Below, one piece after another: positions 44,949 through 52,714 of a DNA stretch of 64,000 bases; the first letter of the stretch is position 1; each line of letters starts with the position of its first letter. Both the position numbers and the translations under genes were made by a program. The notes under the pieces were generated by a model. It was not told where the DNA came from and made no database searches. It worked only from the letters and a program-made list of their open reading frames with translations. This stretch comes from Paenibacillus phyllosphaerae (GTDB lineage Bacteria > Bacillota > Bacilli > Paenibacillales > Paenibacillaceae), in contig NZ_JACHXK010000008.1 in NCBI RefSeq assembly GCF_014192105.1, positions 62,001 through 126,000 of the forward strand, given 5' to 3'.

Positions 44949-45095
44949 ATGAAGAAACGTTTAACGATGATGGTAACGGTATTAGCGGCCATGTTGATGA
45001 TCAGCGCTTGCAACGCCAATACGGATTCGAATAACAATGCCAATAATAACGCGAATACGCAAACCGAAAATAACGCTAATAATAATGCAGATTAA
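44949..45095 (+). CDS. Tiny Asn-rich lipoprotein, 48 residues
   Basis: GGAGGGG eight bases before ATG 44949 and a textbook lipoprotein signal (MKKRLTMMVTVLAAMLMISAC) support a real gene. After the modified Cys at residue 21 only 27 residues remain, dominated by Asn with Ala, Thr and Asp (NANTDSNNNANNN...). There is no room for a folded domain. It could be a surface-tethered disordered peptide, or the remnant of a larger lipoprotein whose linker ends early. A terminator follows at 45178. The frame is open upstream to 44805, but that part lacks a start signal. Confidence 0.7.
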   Translation: MKKRLTMMVTVLAAMLMISACNANTDSNNNANNNANTQTENNANNNAD

Positions 45096-45177
45096 TTATC
45101 GCTCTGCGAGCCTTCCGTCTAATCACCGTCCGATAGAGAACCAGGGAAAGAGATAACTGACCGTCACGGAAACTATT

Positions 45178-45201
45178 AGTCGCATAATTGCGGCTTTTTT
45201 T
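45178..45201 (+). terminator. Intrinsic terminator
   Basis: AGTCGCA (45178-45184) pairs with TGCGGCT (45189-45195) with one T-G pair and a 4-base loop, followed by a T run. Confidence 0.85.
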
Positions 45202-45461
45202 CGTTTAAAAGAACAGAATTGCGGGGAGCGGAAATCTGCACAAAATAGTGGCATCAATCACAAAAAAATGGCCATTTTGAATCGTTCCATTAGCTGATAA
45301 GATAAGGGCGCGGCAAACGGATGTAAGAAATTACCTGAATGCCGTAAGCTTGAGAGCATGATCATCTTAAGGAAGGAGCGTGATGAACCACCGAGTAATC
45401 GATCGGTTGAAAGCTGGGAAGAGAAAGTTTCGTTCTGACGGTTGTGAAGTTTACGGCAATC

Positions 45462-45475
45462 TGTAAGCGCTTCAA
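45462..45475 (+). promoter_or_regulatory. cre-like site upstream of GH16 gene
   Basis: TGTAAGCGCTTCAA matches the CcpA consensus TGNAANCGNWWNCA except at position 13. It lies 72 bases before the start of the secreted glucanase, consistent with catabolite repression. Confidence 0.5.
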
Positions 45476-45546
45476 CAGCGCGAAATTGAAACCATGCTTC
45501 TTTGGCGAACAACGAATTGAAATCGTTTTCCGTGAGGAGGGTATTC

Positions 45547-46797
45547 ATGATTCAAGTGTTCAAGGGAAGGAAACTGTATGCCATAACATTGATCTTCGCA
45601 ATGCTCGGCGCCTTATTGCCGATGGCGACCGCTAATGCGGCTTATAACCTGGTCTGGAGCGACGAGTTCAACGGTACTTCAATCGACGCGAATAACTGGA
45701 GCTTCGAGACCGGAACGGGCAGCGGCGGGTGGGGCAACAACGAGCTGGAGTATTACACGAACCGTGCGGAGAATGCCCGGATCGAGAACGGCAATCTCGT
45801 TATCGAAGCGAGAAAAGAGTCGTATGGCGGTATGAATTATACGTCTGCCAGACTGAAGACGCAAGGGAAGAAGAGCTTCAAGTACGGCCGGATCGAGGCT
45901 CGCATTAAGATGCCTGTCGGTCAAGGGCTGTGGCCGGCGTTCTGGACGTTGGGCTCCGATATCAACACTGTCGGCTGGCCGAAGAGCGGTGAGATCGACA
46001 TCATGGAGCATGTCAACAGCGAGGGCAATACGCACGGCTATATCCACTGGGATGTGAACGGCCATGCTACTTACGGCGGAGCTAGCCATGCCGTTGACGT
46101 CACCCAGTACCACGTCTATTCGATCGAGTGGACCCCATCGGCGATCAAATGGTTCATCGACGGCGTACAATTCAGGGAAGCGAATATCGCCAATAACGTG
46201 AATTCCACGGAGGAGTTCCACAAGGAGCATTTCCTGCTGCTTAATATGGCGGTTGGCGGCAACTGGCCAGGCTCCCCGAATAGTGCCACGCCTTTCCCGG
46301 CCAAAATGTACGTCGACTACGTGCGCGTCTACCAAGACGGAGTAGCGCCGCCGTCCTCCGGCCCGATCGTGTCGGGCGGAACGTATAAGCTGATCAACGT
46401 GGGCAGCGGCAAGGCGTTGGACGTCCAATCCGCAGGTACAGCGCCGGGTACGAACGTACAGCAATGGACAGATAACGGGACGAATGCGCAAAAATGGACG
46501 CTCTACCAAAATGCCGACGGCTCTTACAAGCTGATCAGCGTCAACAACGGGCATGCGCTCGATGTAGCCGGATCGGGAACGGCTGACGGGACGAACGTGC
46601 AAGTATGGAATGATCTGGGCAACGGCGCGCAGAAATGGAATATCGTGCAGAACGGGGACGGGTCGTTCAAGCTGATTAACGTGAACAGCGCTAAGGCGTT
46701 GGACGTCTCCGGCTCCGGTACAACAGACGGCACGAACGTGCAGATCTGGACGGATAACGGAAGCGGCGCGCAGAAGTGGACGTTCGTGAAACTATAA
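45547..46797 (+). CDS. Secreted GH16 beta-glucanase with ricin-type lectin domain
   Basis: The 416-residue protein has a signal peptide (ending [12 protein letters not shown]) and a GH16 catalytic domain (about residues 32-265). The active-site signature GEIDIMEHV is complete, with E149 as predicted nucleophile, D151 and E154 as acid/base. The sequence [20 protein letters not shown]...[10 protein letters not shown] fits the laminarinase (beta-1,3-glucanase) subgroup. A C-terminal ricin B/CBM13 trefoil (about 275-416) carries three QKW-type repeats ([27 protein letters not shown]). GAGGAGGG precedes ATG 45547; an upstream extension to 45502 is not needed. It is secreted, monocistronic, with a cre-like site and a terminator. 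Confidence 0.93.
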   Translation: MIQVFKGRKLYAITLIFAMLGALLPMATANAAYNLVWSDEFNGTSIDANNWSFETGTGSGGWGNNELEYYTNRAENARIENGNLVIEARKESYGGMNYTSARLKTQGKKSFKYGRIEARIKMPVGQGLWPAFWTLGSDINTVGWPKSGEIDIMEHVNSEGNTHGYIHWDVNGHATYGGASHAVDVTQYHVYSIEWTPSAIKWFIDGVQFREANIANNVNSTEEFHKEHFLLLNMAVGGNWPGSPNSATPFPAKMYVDYVRVYQDGVAPPSSGPIVSGGTYKLINVGSGKALDVQSAGTAPGTNVQQWTDNGTNAQKWTLYQNADGSYKLISVNNGHALDVAGSGTADGTNVQVWNDLGNGAQKWNIVQNGDGSFKLINVNSAKALDVSGSGTTDGTNVQIWTDNGSGAQKWTFVKL

Positions 46798-46819
46798 GCG
46801 GTTGAAACATGCGCAGCAG

Positions 46820-46849
46820 ACGGTCGATTCCAATGGAATCGGCCGTTTT
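46820..46849 (+). terminator. Intrinsic terminator after GH16 gene
   Basis: Twelve-base stem ACGGTCGATTCC/GGAATCGGCCGT (46820-46846, one T-G pair) with a 3-base loop and TTTT. Confidence 0.92.
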
Positions 46850-47016
46850 CTGTTAATCCGGTTTATGGTGAGTCGGTTGATCGCCTATGTACGCATCGCC
46901 AAAGCCGGAGTTAGTTTTATCCAAGTGTTCGCTTAGGATCGTGTATGTTGTCTTGGGAGCGCTTTTCTTATAATCGGTTTGTAAGCAACTCGATCGCATT
47001 CTAGGAGGCGTTATAC

Positions 47017-48426
47017 GTGAGCCAACAACCAATTCTCTTGAACGATGAACAGATCCGCAGCTTTATTACGAATGGATTTCTCATTCTGAATGCCGATTTC
47101 CCGGAGGCGTTCCACCAACGGCTTACGGAACAACTGGGGACGATCTATGCTGAGGAGGGTAATCCCGGCAACAACCTGCTGCCCCGCATCCGCGAAGTGC
47201 AGCAGCTCTTCGACCATCCGACGATAACGGGAGCGCTCACGAGCGTACTGGGGCAGGATTATATGCTTCATGCCCATCGGCATGGACACTATAACGCGCA
47301 GCCGGTCCCCGGCGGCTGGCACAAGGACAGCTATTGGGGCTACTCGCGTATGCGCAACCATCATCCATGGTGGGCGATGATCATGTATTTCCCGCAGGAT
47401 ACGCCGCTCGAATTGGGGCCGACGGGCGTAATGCCGGGGACGCAGAACTACGAGACGCGCACGTTCGAATCGGATGAAACGGAAGGCGAGGCTTATGCAA
47501 GCGGCAAGGCCGGGACATTCGCTCTCATTCATTACGACATCTGGCATCGCTCGACCGCGAATGTGCGCGGACAATCCCGTTATATGCTGAAGTTCGAATT
47601 TATGCGCACGCAAGTCCCGCAAGCCCCGTCATGGAATAACGCGGCAGCAACGTGGACGCCGCCAGCCGATCTCCAGCTGCCGATCGCAAGTCATGACGCC
47701 ATGTGGGAGGACACGTGGAATTGGTTAAGCGGCAGAGCTGGAAGCCTCGCTGGCACGCGAACGCCGTCCATCTCCGAGATCGAGGAATTGCAGGAACAGC
47801 TGCGCGATACGTTCGAACCCGTTCAATTGAACGCTGCCTACGAACTCGCTCGCTGCGGGCAACAAGGTGTTGCCGCATTAGCGCAAGCCTTGCATGACGA
47901 GCGGCTGGACGTATCCCGTTTGGCGGCTTACGGCTTGTCCGTATCCGGATCGGAAGCTGCCCAAGTGCTTCGCTCGGCGCTGCACGACACTCGGCCGGAA
48001 ACCGCTGCCCATGCTGCATTCGCGTTAGGCGAACTCGGCGCTTCGGTGCAGCCTGCCCTTAAAGAACTTGCAGGATTGATGTCTCATCCTTCCGAGATCG
48101 TTCGTTTGGCTGTTGTAGAGGCCTTCGGGTTGATCGGCGAAGCCAGTGACGAAGCGGTGTCTTCGCTAATCCGGGCGATGCAGGATCCGGTTGCCCAAGT
48201 TCGATTCACGGCAGGGCTCGCGTTGGCTCAGGTCGGTCAAGGCGCCGAAGCGGCCGTTCCTTACCTGGCGGAAGCCATGGAGGACGAGAACCGTTACGTT
48301 CGCGCCCACGCGCATGAAGCGCTCCGTTACATCGGCAGCGAGCAGGCCAAAGATATTTTGATCAAAGCGCTCTTCAATGCAAGATGGTGTCCGACCACGA
48401 CGCCGGCGAATACGTTCTATCCTTAA
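47017..48426 (+). CDS. PhyH-type Fe(II)/2-oxoglutarate dioxygenase fused to HEAT repeats
   Basis: A 469-residue two-part protein. Residues 1-215 form a phytanoyl-CoA dioxygenase-type fold with the iron triad H102-x-D104 (GGWHKDSYWG) and H177 (YDIWHRSTAN), and R188 as the likely 2-oxoglutarate anchor. Residues from about 265 to 455 are five or so HEAT/PBS-lyase-type repeats (VAALAQALHDERLDVSRLAAYGL, VLRSALHDTRPETAAHAAFALGEL, LIRAMQDPVAQVRFTAGLALAQVG). The reaction would be hydroxylation of an unknown small molecule or protein side chain, with the repeats acting as a docking scaffold. GTG start, with AGGAGGCG upstream; no signal peptide. It is a single-gene unit with a bidirectional terminator after it. 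Confidence 0.88.
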   Translation: MSQQPILLNDEQIRSFITNGFLILNADFPEAFHQRLTEQLGTIYAEEGNPGNNLLPRIREVQQLFDHPTITGALTSVLGQDYMLHAHRHGHYNAQPVPGGWHKDSYWGYSRMRNHHPWWAMIMYFPQDTPLELGPTGVMPGTQNYETRTFESDETEGEAYASGKAGTFALIHYDIWHRSTANVRGQSRYMLKFEFMRTQVPQAPSWNNAAATWTPPADLQLPIASHDAMWEDTWNWLSGRAGSLAGTRTPSISEIEELQEQLRDTFEPVQLNAAYELARCGQQGVAALAQALHDERLDVSRLAAYGLSVSGSEAAQVLRSALHDTRPETAAHAAFALGELGASVQPALKELAGLMSHPSEIVRLAVVEAFGLIGEASDEAVSSLIRAMQDPVAQVRFTAGLALAQVGQGAEAAVPYLAEAMEDENRYVRAHAHEALRYIGSEQAKDILIKALFNARWCPTTTPANTFYP

Positions 48427-48433
48427 ATACGGC

Positions 48434-48480
48434 AAAACGTCTCTGTTCGCGGATGCAGCATCCGCGGCAGAGACGTTTTT
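48434..48480. terminator. Bidirectional terminator between convergent genes
   Basis: AAAACGTCTCTG (48434-48445) pairs with CAGAGACGTTTT (48468-48479), with an inner perfect CGCGGATGC/GCATCCGCG stem. T tracts occur on both strands, serving the PhyH-HEAT gene and the minus-strand AraC gene. Confidence 0.95.
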
Positions 48481-48495
48481 CCTTACCGGCACAGA

Positions 48496-49317
48496 TTATG
48501 TCCGCTCCCTATACTCGCTTGGCGATAATCCCGTATATTCCTTGAACAAGCGGGAGAAGTACGCTGGTTCCATGCCGAGCTCGTGGGAGACGGCGGAGAC
48601 GCTGAGTTTCGAGAACTGGAGCAGCTCGATGGCCTTGTCCATCCGTTTGCGGTTCACGTATTGGATGGGGGACAAGCCGGTCGTTTTTTTGAAAATGCGG
48701 ATGAAATAATTGGGGTGGAAGTGAACCAGCTGAGCAAGCTCCTCCACCGTTATGTTCTCGGATAGATGGGCGTCTATGTAGGCGAGTACGACATTCATTT
48801 GGCGAAAAGGACCCGAATGCTGCGTGTTCAGCACCACGGCGCCGGATTCCTCGATATAGGCGGCGATCAGGCCAAGCAGGGCGGCCTGCACATGGAGCTC
48901 GGCTGTCCATGCTTCGCTCCAACGGGCTTCGACAAGCTGTTGGAACAACGACTTGGCCTTGTCAAAGTCCTTCAGCTGCACGACAGCAGGCGTATCCAGC
49001 AGTTGGAACAGATGCTGACCGCCGAGCTTGGCCGTGAAGTGGCACCAGTATTTGCTGTAGGTATGAGGACTGACCGTACCGTAAGATTGCAGCTTCTCTG
49101 CAGGAAGCAAGCACAGGGTACCGGGCGTTGGGTAATAGCGATGGCCATCGACCTGGATATAGCCTTCGCCATCTTCAATCAAGTAGAGCTTGTTGAAGTC
49201 CGGCGTATAGTGATCTTCGTTCCAGCTGAGCGGCACTTTGGTATAATTAGCGACCGTTACGGAAAGCTGAAGACCGGTCAAATATGACTTCCAGAAGGAC
49301 TGTTTGTCCGCTTCCAC
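48496..49317 (-). CDS. AraC-family regulator with N-terminal cupin
   Basis: A 273-residue soluble regulator. The N-terminal cupin (LYLIEDGEGYIQVDGHRYYPTPGTLCLLPA) is followed by a C-terminal double HTH (TVEELAQLVHFHPNYFIRIFKKTTGLSPIQYVNRKRM, then VSAVSHELGMEPAYFSRLFKEYTGLSPSEYR). GTG start; its AGGAGGA ribosome site lies inside the last codons of the ArsR-type gene three bases upstream, so the two are one transcript. Two regulators of different classes in one operon, opposite the enolase-superfamily and aldo/keto reductase genes, suggest layered control of those enzymes. Confidence 0.9.
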   Translation of the reverse strand: MEADKQSFWKSYLTGLQLSVTVANYTKVPLSWNEDHYTPDFNKLYLIEDGEGYIQVDGHRYYPTPGTLCLLPAEKLQSYGTVSPHTYSKYWCHFTAKLGGQHLFQLLDTPAVVQLKDFDKAKSLFQQLVEARWSEAWTAELHVQAALLGLIAAYIEESGAVVLNTQHSGPFRQMNVVLAYIDAHLSENITVEELAQLVHFHPNYFIRIFKKTTGLSPIQYVNRKRMDKAIELLQFSKLSVSAVSHELGMEPAYFSRLFKEYTGLSPSEYRERT

Positions 49318-49320
49318 TTG

Positions 49321-50250
49321 TCACTTCCTCCTTGCGCCCGATGGTTTGCAGCGGAATTCGACTTCGATATTCTGGTTGTAGTTGCCGAACTGCTGCCCGA
49401 ATAGCGTTACTCCGCCGACGTGGCGGGCGTCCGAGGCGACGCCGATCCGCAGCGGGATGTCTGCGCCGTAAGTGAGGTCGAGATCGCGGATCGTCACGCC
49501 CGACAGCGGCAAGCCGTCGATAAAGGAGCCTTCTTCATTGATGGTGATAATCTTAAGCAGGCCGTACTGCGTTTTGTTGATCCGCGGCCACCAGTCCGGA
49601 TTGAGTGCCCCGCGTTTGTCTCCGAAGTCCCCCGGGCAAGTCCACGTCCCGACCTGGCGGCGGTTCAACTCGAAGAAAATGTCGGATGGCCAGTTTTCGT
49701 TGGCGCCCGGTGCTTCGGAGCACAATTCGAGCGAGATCTCGAGCCGCTCCAACTGCTGGTTCTTGAGCAGATAGTTAGGAATGCGGTATTCGACGTACCC
49801 TTCGCCGAACCAGATGACGTCCGCGTTAAAATGCAGCGGATCCGAAAAATAACGCGGATCGTCGATCTGTCCGATAAATCCCGACGATTCAGCCAATCCG
49901 CAGGTCGGCTTGACCATATAATCGGTATAGTGCCCGACTCGAATGGAGCAGGTGAACGAATGATCGGCATCCCGCTGCTTGTCGAACCGACCCTCGAACT
50001 GCGTGTGGGTGAGCGAGCAAATCTTCTGCTGCCCGTGTTTGCCCGGGGCAGCCCGGCACAACAGCAGACCAGCCTCCTCAAGCTTGCGGATATGGACAGT
50101 CACCGTCGCAGAGGAGAAAGAGAGACGGTCGGCGATCTCTTTGACGCTGAGAGGCTGCTCGGCGACCATTTGGAGAATCGCGAGCCGTGGTTTGGAAGCA
50201 AGCGCTTCATAGACAAGCAACGATTGTTCATCGGTAGATAGGGAAAGCAT
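49321..50250 (-). CDS. ArsR-type HTH regulator with large beta-rich C-terminal domain
   Basis: A 309-residue protein. Residues 1-85 are a winged HTH of the ArsR class (VYEALASKPRLAILQMVAEQPLSVKEIADRLSFSSATVTVHIRKLEEAGLL). The remaining ~220 residues are predicted beta-rich (YFSDPLHFNADVIWFGEGYVEYRIPNYLL, ISLELCSEAPG, FELNRRQVGTWTCPGDFGDKRG, TLFGQQFGNYNQNIEVEF) and look like a jelly-roll ligand domain, far larger than in normal metal-sensing ArsR proteins. No metal-binding Cys cluster is seen in the HTH. It should sense an organic ligand, probably a sugar acid handled by the divergent enzymes. Its promoter carries a dyad overlapping the -10, consistent with autoregulation. Confidence 0.82.
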   Translation of the reverse strand: MLSLSTDEQSLLVYEALASKPRLAILQMVAEQPLSVKEIADRLSFSSATVTVHIRKLEEAGLLLCRAAPGKHGQQKICSLTHTQFEGRFDKQRDADHSFTCSIRVGHYTDYMVKPTCGLAESSGFIGQIDDPRYFSDPLHFNADVIWFGEGYVEYRIPNYLLKNQQLERLEISLELCSEAPGANENWPSDIFFELNRRQVGTWTCPGDFGDKRGALNPDWWPRINKTQYGLLKIITINEEGSFIDGLPLSGVTIRDLDLTYGADIPLRIGVASDARHVGGVTLFGQQFGNYNQNIEVEFRCKPSGARRK

Positions 50251-50266
50251 AGATTCACCTCGTTTA

Positions 50267-50305
50267 GTTAGTTATCATTCTAACAAAAAGGTGGGATACC
50301 TTCAA
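50267..50305 (-). promoter_or_regulatory. Promoter and operator of the ArsR/AraC operon
   Basis: Read on the minus strand, TTGAAG (plus positions 50300-50305), a 17-base spacer and TAGAAT (50277-50282). The dyad GTTAG-N8-CTAAC (50267-50284) covers the -10 box. Confidence 0.62.
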
Positions 50306-50331
50306 TTATCGTCCTTGGTTCCTTGGAAGGA

Positions 50332-50397
50332 TTGACGAATCGAAAGAGGGTTTTTAGAATATAGTCTGTAGACGAATTAATTCGTTATTAAACTAAC
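50332..50397 (+). promoter_or_regulatory. Promoter and operators of the enolase-superfamily operon
   Basis: TTGACG (50332-50337), a 17-base spacer and TAGAAT (50355-50360). Downstream lie the perfect 14-bp palindrome ACGAATTAATTCGT (50372-50385) and GTTA-N6-TAAC (50384-50397), whose GTTA/TAAC arms resemble the dyad before the divergent operon. Confidence 0.65.
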
Positions 50398-50432
50398 TTA
50401 AAGAAGGCTGAATAGGAACAGGAGGACTTGGT

Positions 50433-51590
50433 ATGCAGTTGTCGGAAGCCGAGTTAGGCTCGGTCATCGAAAAAATCGAATTTGCCAAGCTGCACGGAGA
50501 GCGGGCCCGTCTCGCGGGGTCGAACGGACGGATCGGCGTGCATGGGAAGCATTGCGAAGTAAGCATTGTTCGACTCACCATCGATGGACAGACCGGATAT
50601 GGATCTTCTTACTTATCGAGAGAAGAGGCGCGATCCGTTGTCGGGCAGCCGCTTGGCGCCTTCGTAGATGGGGAAGGGCGCGTCCTGAACCCGTTCAGGA
50701 CCTCTTTGGAATATCCGCTGCTCGATTGGCTGGGGCGCCGGAGGAACAAGCCTGTCTATGAGCTGGCCTCCGAACAGCCGCTGTCTCCAGGCGAGCAGCT
50801 GAGCGTGCCGTGTTATGATACGTCGCTGTACTTCGACGATCTCCATCTGCCGGATGAGCGCGATGCGGTGAAGCTGCTGCAGGAGGAAGCGCGGGAAGGG
50901 TATGCCAAGGGACACCGCCACTTCAAAATCAAGGTCGGCCGCGGGGGCAGACATATGCCGCTCCTGGAAGGGACAAAGCGTGATATCGCCATCGTCCGAG
51001 GAATCAGTGAAGTTGCGGGACCGGCAGGAAAACTCATGATTGACGCGAACAACGCCTACAACTTGAACTTGACCAAGGAAGTGCTTGGCGCGCTGAACGA
51101 TGTGAACCTTTATTGGCTGGAAGAGGCGTTTCACGAAGATGATGCGCTATATGCTGATCTCAAGTCCTGGCTGACCGAGCGGGACCAACAAGTGCTGATC
51201 GCGGACGGCGAAGGTCTTGCCTCTCCGTTTCTCGTCGATTGGGCGGTTAAGGGGTTCGTCGATGTGCTCCAGTACGATATTATTCATCCAGGGTTTACAT
51301 TCTGGCTGGAGCTCGGCAAGAAGCTCGATGAGCACGGGCTGCGCACCGCGCCGCATTGTTATGGCAACGCTTACGGGATTTATGTATCCGGTCATCTAGC
51401 GCCGAGTATCGCTGGTTTTCAGTTCGTGGAATGGGACGACATTACGATCGCGGGCATGGACACTTCCGCTTATCGGGTCCATGAGGGGGCGATGCTCATC
51501 CCGTCCTTGCCGGGATTCGGCTTGCGGTTCGATGATGAGCTGTTCACGCACCAGTCTGCCGCTAAGGGATGGACAATTGAGAGGGGATAA
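50433..51590 (+). CDS. Mandelate racemase/muconate lactonizing enzyme family protein
   Basis: A 385-residue enolase-superfamily enzyme. The capping domain is N-terminal; the barrel carries the KxK catalytic pair K165-x-K167 (HFKIKVGRGG), metal ligands at D204 (MIDANNAYN), E230/E231 (YWLEEAFHED) and D258-G-E260 (IADGEG), and H308 (RTAPHCYGNA). This is the sugar-acid dehydratase/racemase style of active site, acting by proton abstraction next to a carboxylate. The exact acid is unknown. GGAGGACTTGGT lies before the ATG. The aldo/keto reductase gene begins five bases after its stop, so dehydration followed by carbonyl reduction (or the reverse) is a likely two-step pathway. Confidence 0.88.
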   Translation: MQLSEAELGSVIEKIEFAKLHGERARLAGSNGRIGVHGKHCEVSIVRLTIDGQTGYGSSYLSREEARSVVGQPLGAFVDGEGRVLNPFRTSLEYPLLDWLGRRRNKPVYELASEQPLSPGEQLSVPCYDTSLYFDDLHLPDERDAVKLLQEEAREGYAKGHRHFKIKVGRGGRHMPLLEGTKRDIAIVRGISEVAGPAGKLMIDANNAYNLNLTKEVLGALNDVNLYWLEEAFHEDDALYADLKSWLTERDQQVLIADGEGLASPFLVDWAVKGFVDVLQYDIIHPGFTFWLELGKKLDEHGLRTAPHCYGNAYGIYVSGHLAPSIAGFQFVEWDDITIAGMDTSAYRVHEGAMLIPSLPGFGLRFDDELFTHQSAAKGWTIERG

Positions 51591-51594
51591 TAAA

Positions 51595-52422
51595 TTGGTC
51601 GTCAGGATCGAAGATTGCGCAGTGTTACGGAACGGGGTTCATATGCCGTGGCTTGGTTTCGGCAGTATGGGAGCGGGCGCGAATCCAGAGGCAACGGTTG
51701 AGATTGTTGCAGAGGCAATTCGTACCGGTTACAGAAGCATTGATACGGCCAGCGTTTATGGCAATGAAGAAAGCGTCGGCCGCGCCATCCGGCAGAGCGG
51801 AGTACCGCGTGAGGAATTATTCATCACGACCAAATTGTTCAATACGGACCAGGGGTACGAGGAGACTCTCCGCGCCTTTGACCGCAGCATGGAGAAACTT
51901 GGTCTTGAGGTGCTCGATCTATACTTGGTCCACTGGGCGATTCAGGGCAAATACAAAGAGACGTGGCGGGCATTCGAGAAGCTGTACCTCGACGGTCGGG
52001 TGCGGGCGATCGGCGTCAGCAACTTCTTAATCCATCATCTGGAAGACCTGCTTGCCGACTGCGAAATCATGCCGATGGTCAACCAGTATGAGTACCATCC
52101 ATTACTGAGCCAGCCCGAGCTGCTCGCTTACTGCCAATCGAAGGGGATCCAGGTGACGGCGTACTTCCCGCTCATGCAAGGGCGTCTCGATCATCCGACC
52201 TTGGCGGAATTAAGCGGCAAGTACAAGAAGACGGCAGCACAGATCGTTCTCCGCTGGGAGCTGCAGAAAGGCGTTGTCGTCATTCCGAAAACGTCCACGG
52301 CTGCCAGGCTGACTGAAAATGCAGATATTTTCGATTTCATCTTGGCCGAAGAAGACATGGAGCGGATCGACCTTATGAACACCAATACGAGATTCAACCA
52401 TCATCCAGACGATCCGAAGTGA
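51595..52422 (+). CDS. Aldo/keto reductase (2,5-diketogluconate reductase-like)
   Basis: A 275-residue NADPH-dependent carbonyl reductase. The catalytic tetrad is complete: D50 and Y55 (SIDTASVYGNE), K80 (ITTKLF) and H113 (YLVHWA), with VSNF and the C-terminal VVIPKTSTAARLTEN cofactor strand. The frame is open to 51481 inside the previous gene. TTG 51595, preceded by GAGAGGGGA, gives the normal N-terminus and is preferred. It is translated with the enolase-superfamily gene. A role in sugar-acid or keto-sugar metabolism is inferred from this pairing. Confidence 0.88.
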   Translation: MVVRIEDCAVLRNGVHMPWLGFGSMGAGANPEATVEIVAEAIRTGYRSIDTASVYGNEESVGRAIRQSGVPREELFITTKLFNTDQGYEETLRAFDRSMEKLGLEVLDLYLVHWAIQGKYKETWRAFEKLYLDGRVRAIGVSNFLIHHLEDLLADCEIMPMVNQYEYHPLLSQPELLAYCQSKGIQVTAYFPLMQGRLDHPTLAELSGKYKKTAAQIVLRWELQKGVVVIPKTSTAARLTENADIFDFILAEEDMERIDLMNTNTRFNHHPDDPK

Positions 52423-52521
52423 GGAGATAAGCACGGGGTTGTTGAACGCGAAGGAGATTGTTGCAGAAGTTGATCCCGCCAGCCCCTGTGGCGTTCTATT
52501 ATGTATGGTAGTTTTGCAATG

Positions 52522-52561
52522 AATGCTTACCTTTGGTTTTCCATTGGTAAGCATTTTTTTG
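52522..52561 (+). terminator. Intrinsic terminator after aldo/keto reductase gene
   Basis: AATGCTTACC (52522-52531) pairs perfectly with GGTAAGCATT (52546-52555), followed by a run of T. Confidence 0.93.
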
Positions 52562-52714
52562 TGCGTTTATCCGGACAGAGGTCACAATGGGATCCATCTT
52601 CGCAAGATTCCCATGTTATGCGGTATGTTTCGGAAGATTCTTGGATTGTCCGGGAATTCGCGCTCCGTTACAGTTGACATGAACGATGAGAGTTCCATTC
52701 GCGAAAGGAGAAAC

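Larger units (their letters stand above)
45096..45546. other. Gene-free stretch between small lipoprotein and GH16 gene
   Basis: About 451 bases. They hold the terminator at 45178-45201, then an AT-rich stretch and a cre-like site at 45462-45475 shortly before the glucanase gene. The rest shows no gene; an opposing frame (45258-45548, minus) has no ribosome site and is treated as chance. Confidence 0.5.

Noticed and set aside
46953..46970. Possible cre site before the PhyH-HEAT gene (TGGGAGCGCTTTTC)
   Set aside because: Only about 11 of 14 consensus positions match, clearly weaker than the four listed sites.
52674..52679. TTGACA as -35 box before the modular glycosidase gene
   Set aside because: No acceptable -10 hexamer lies 16-18 bases downstream.
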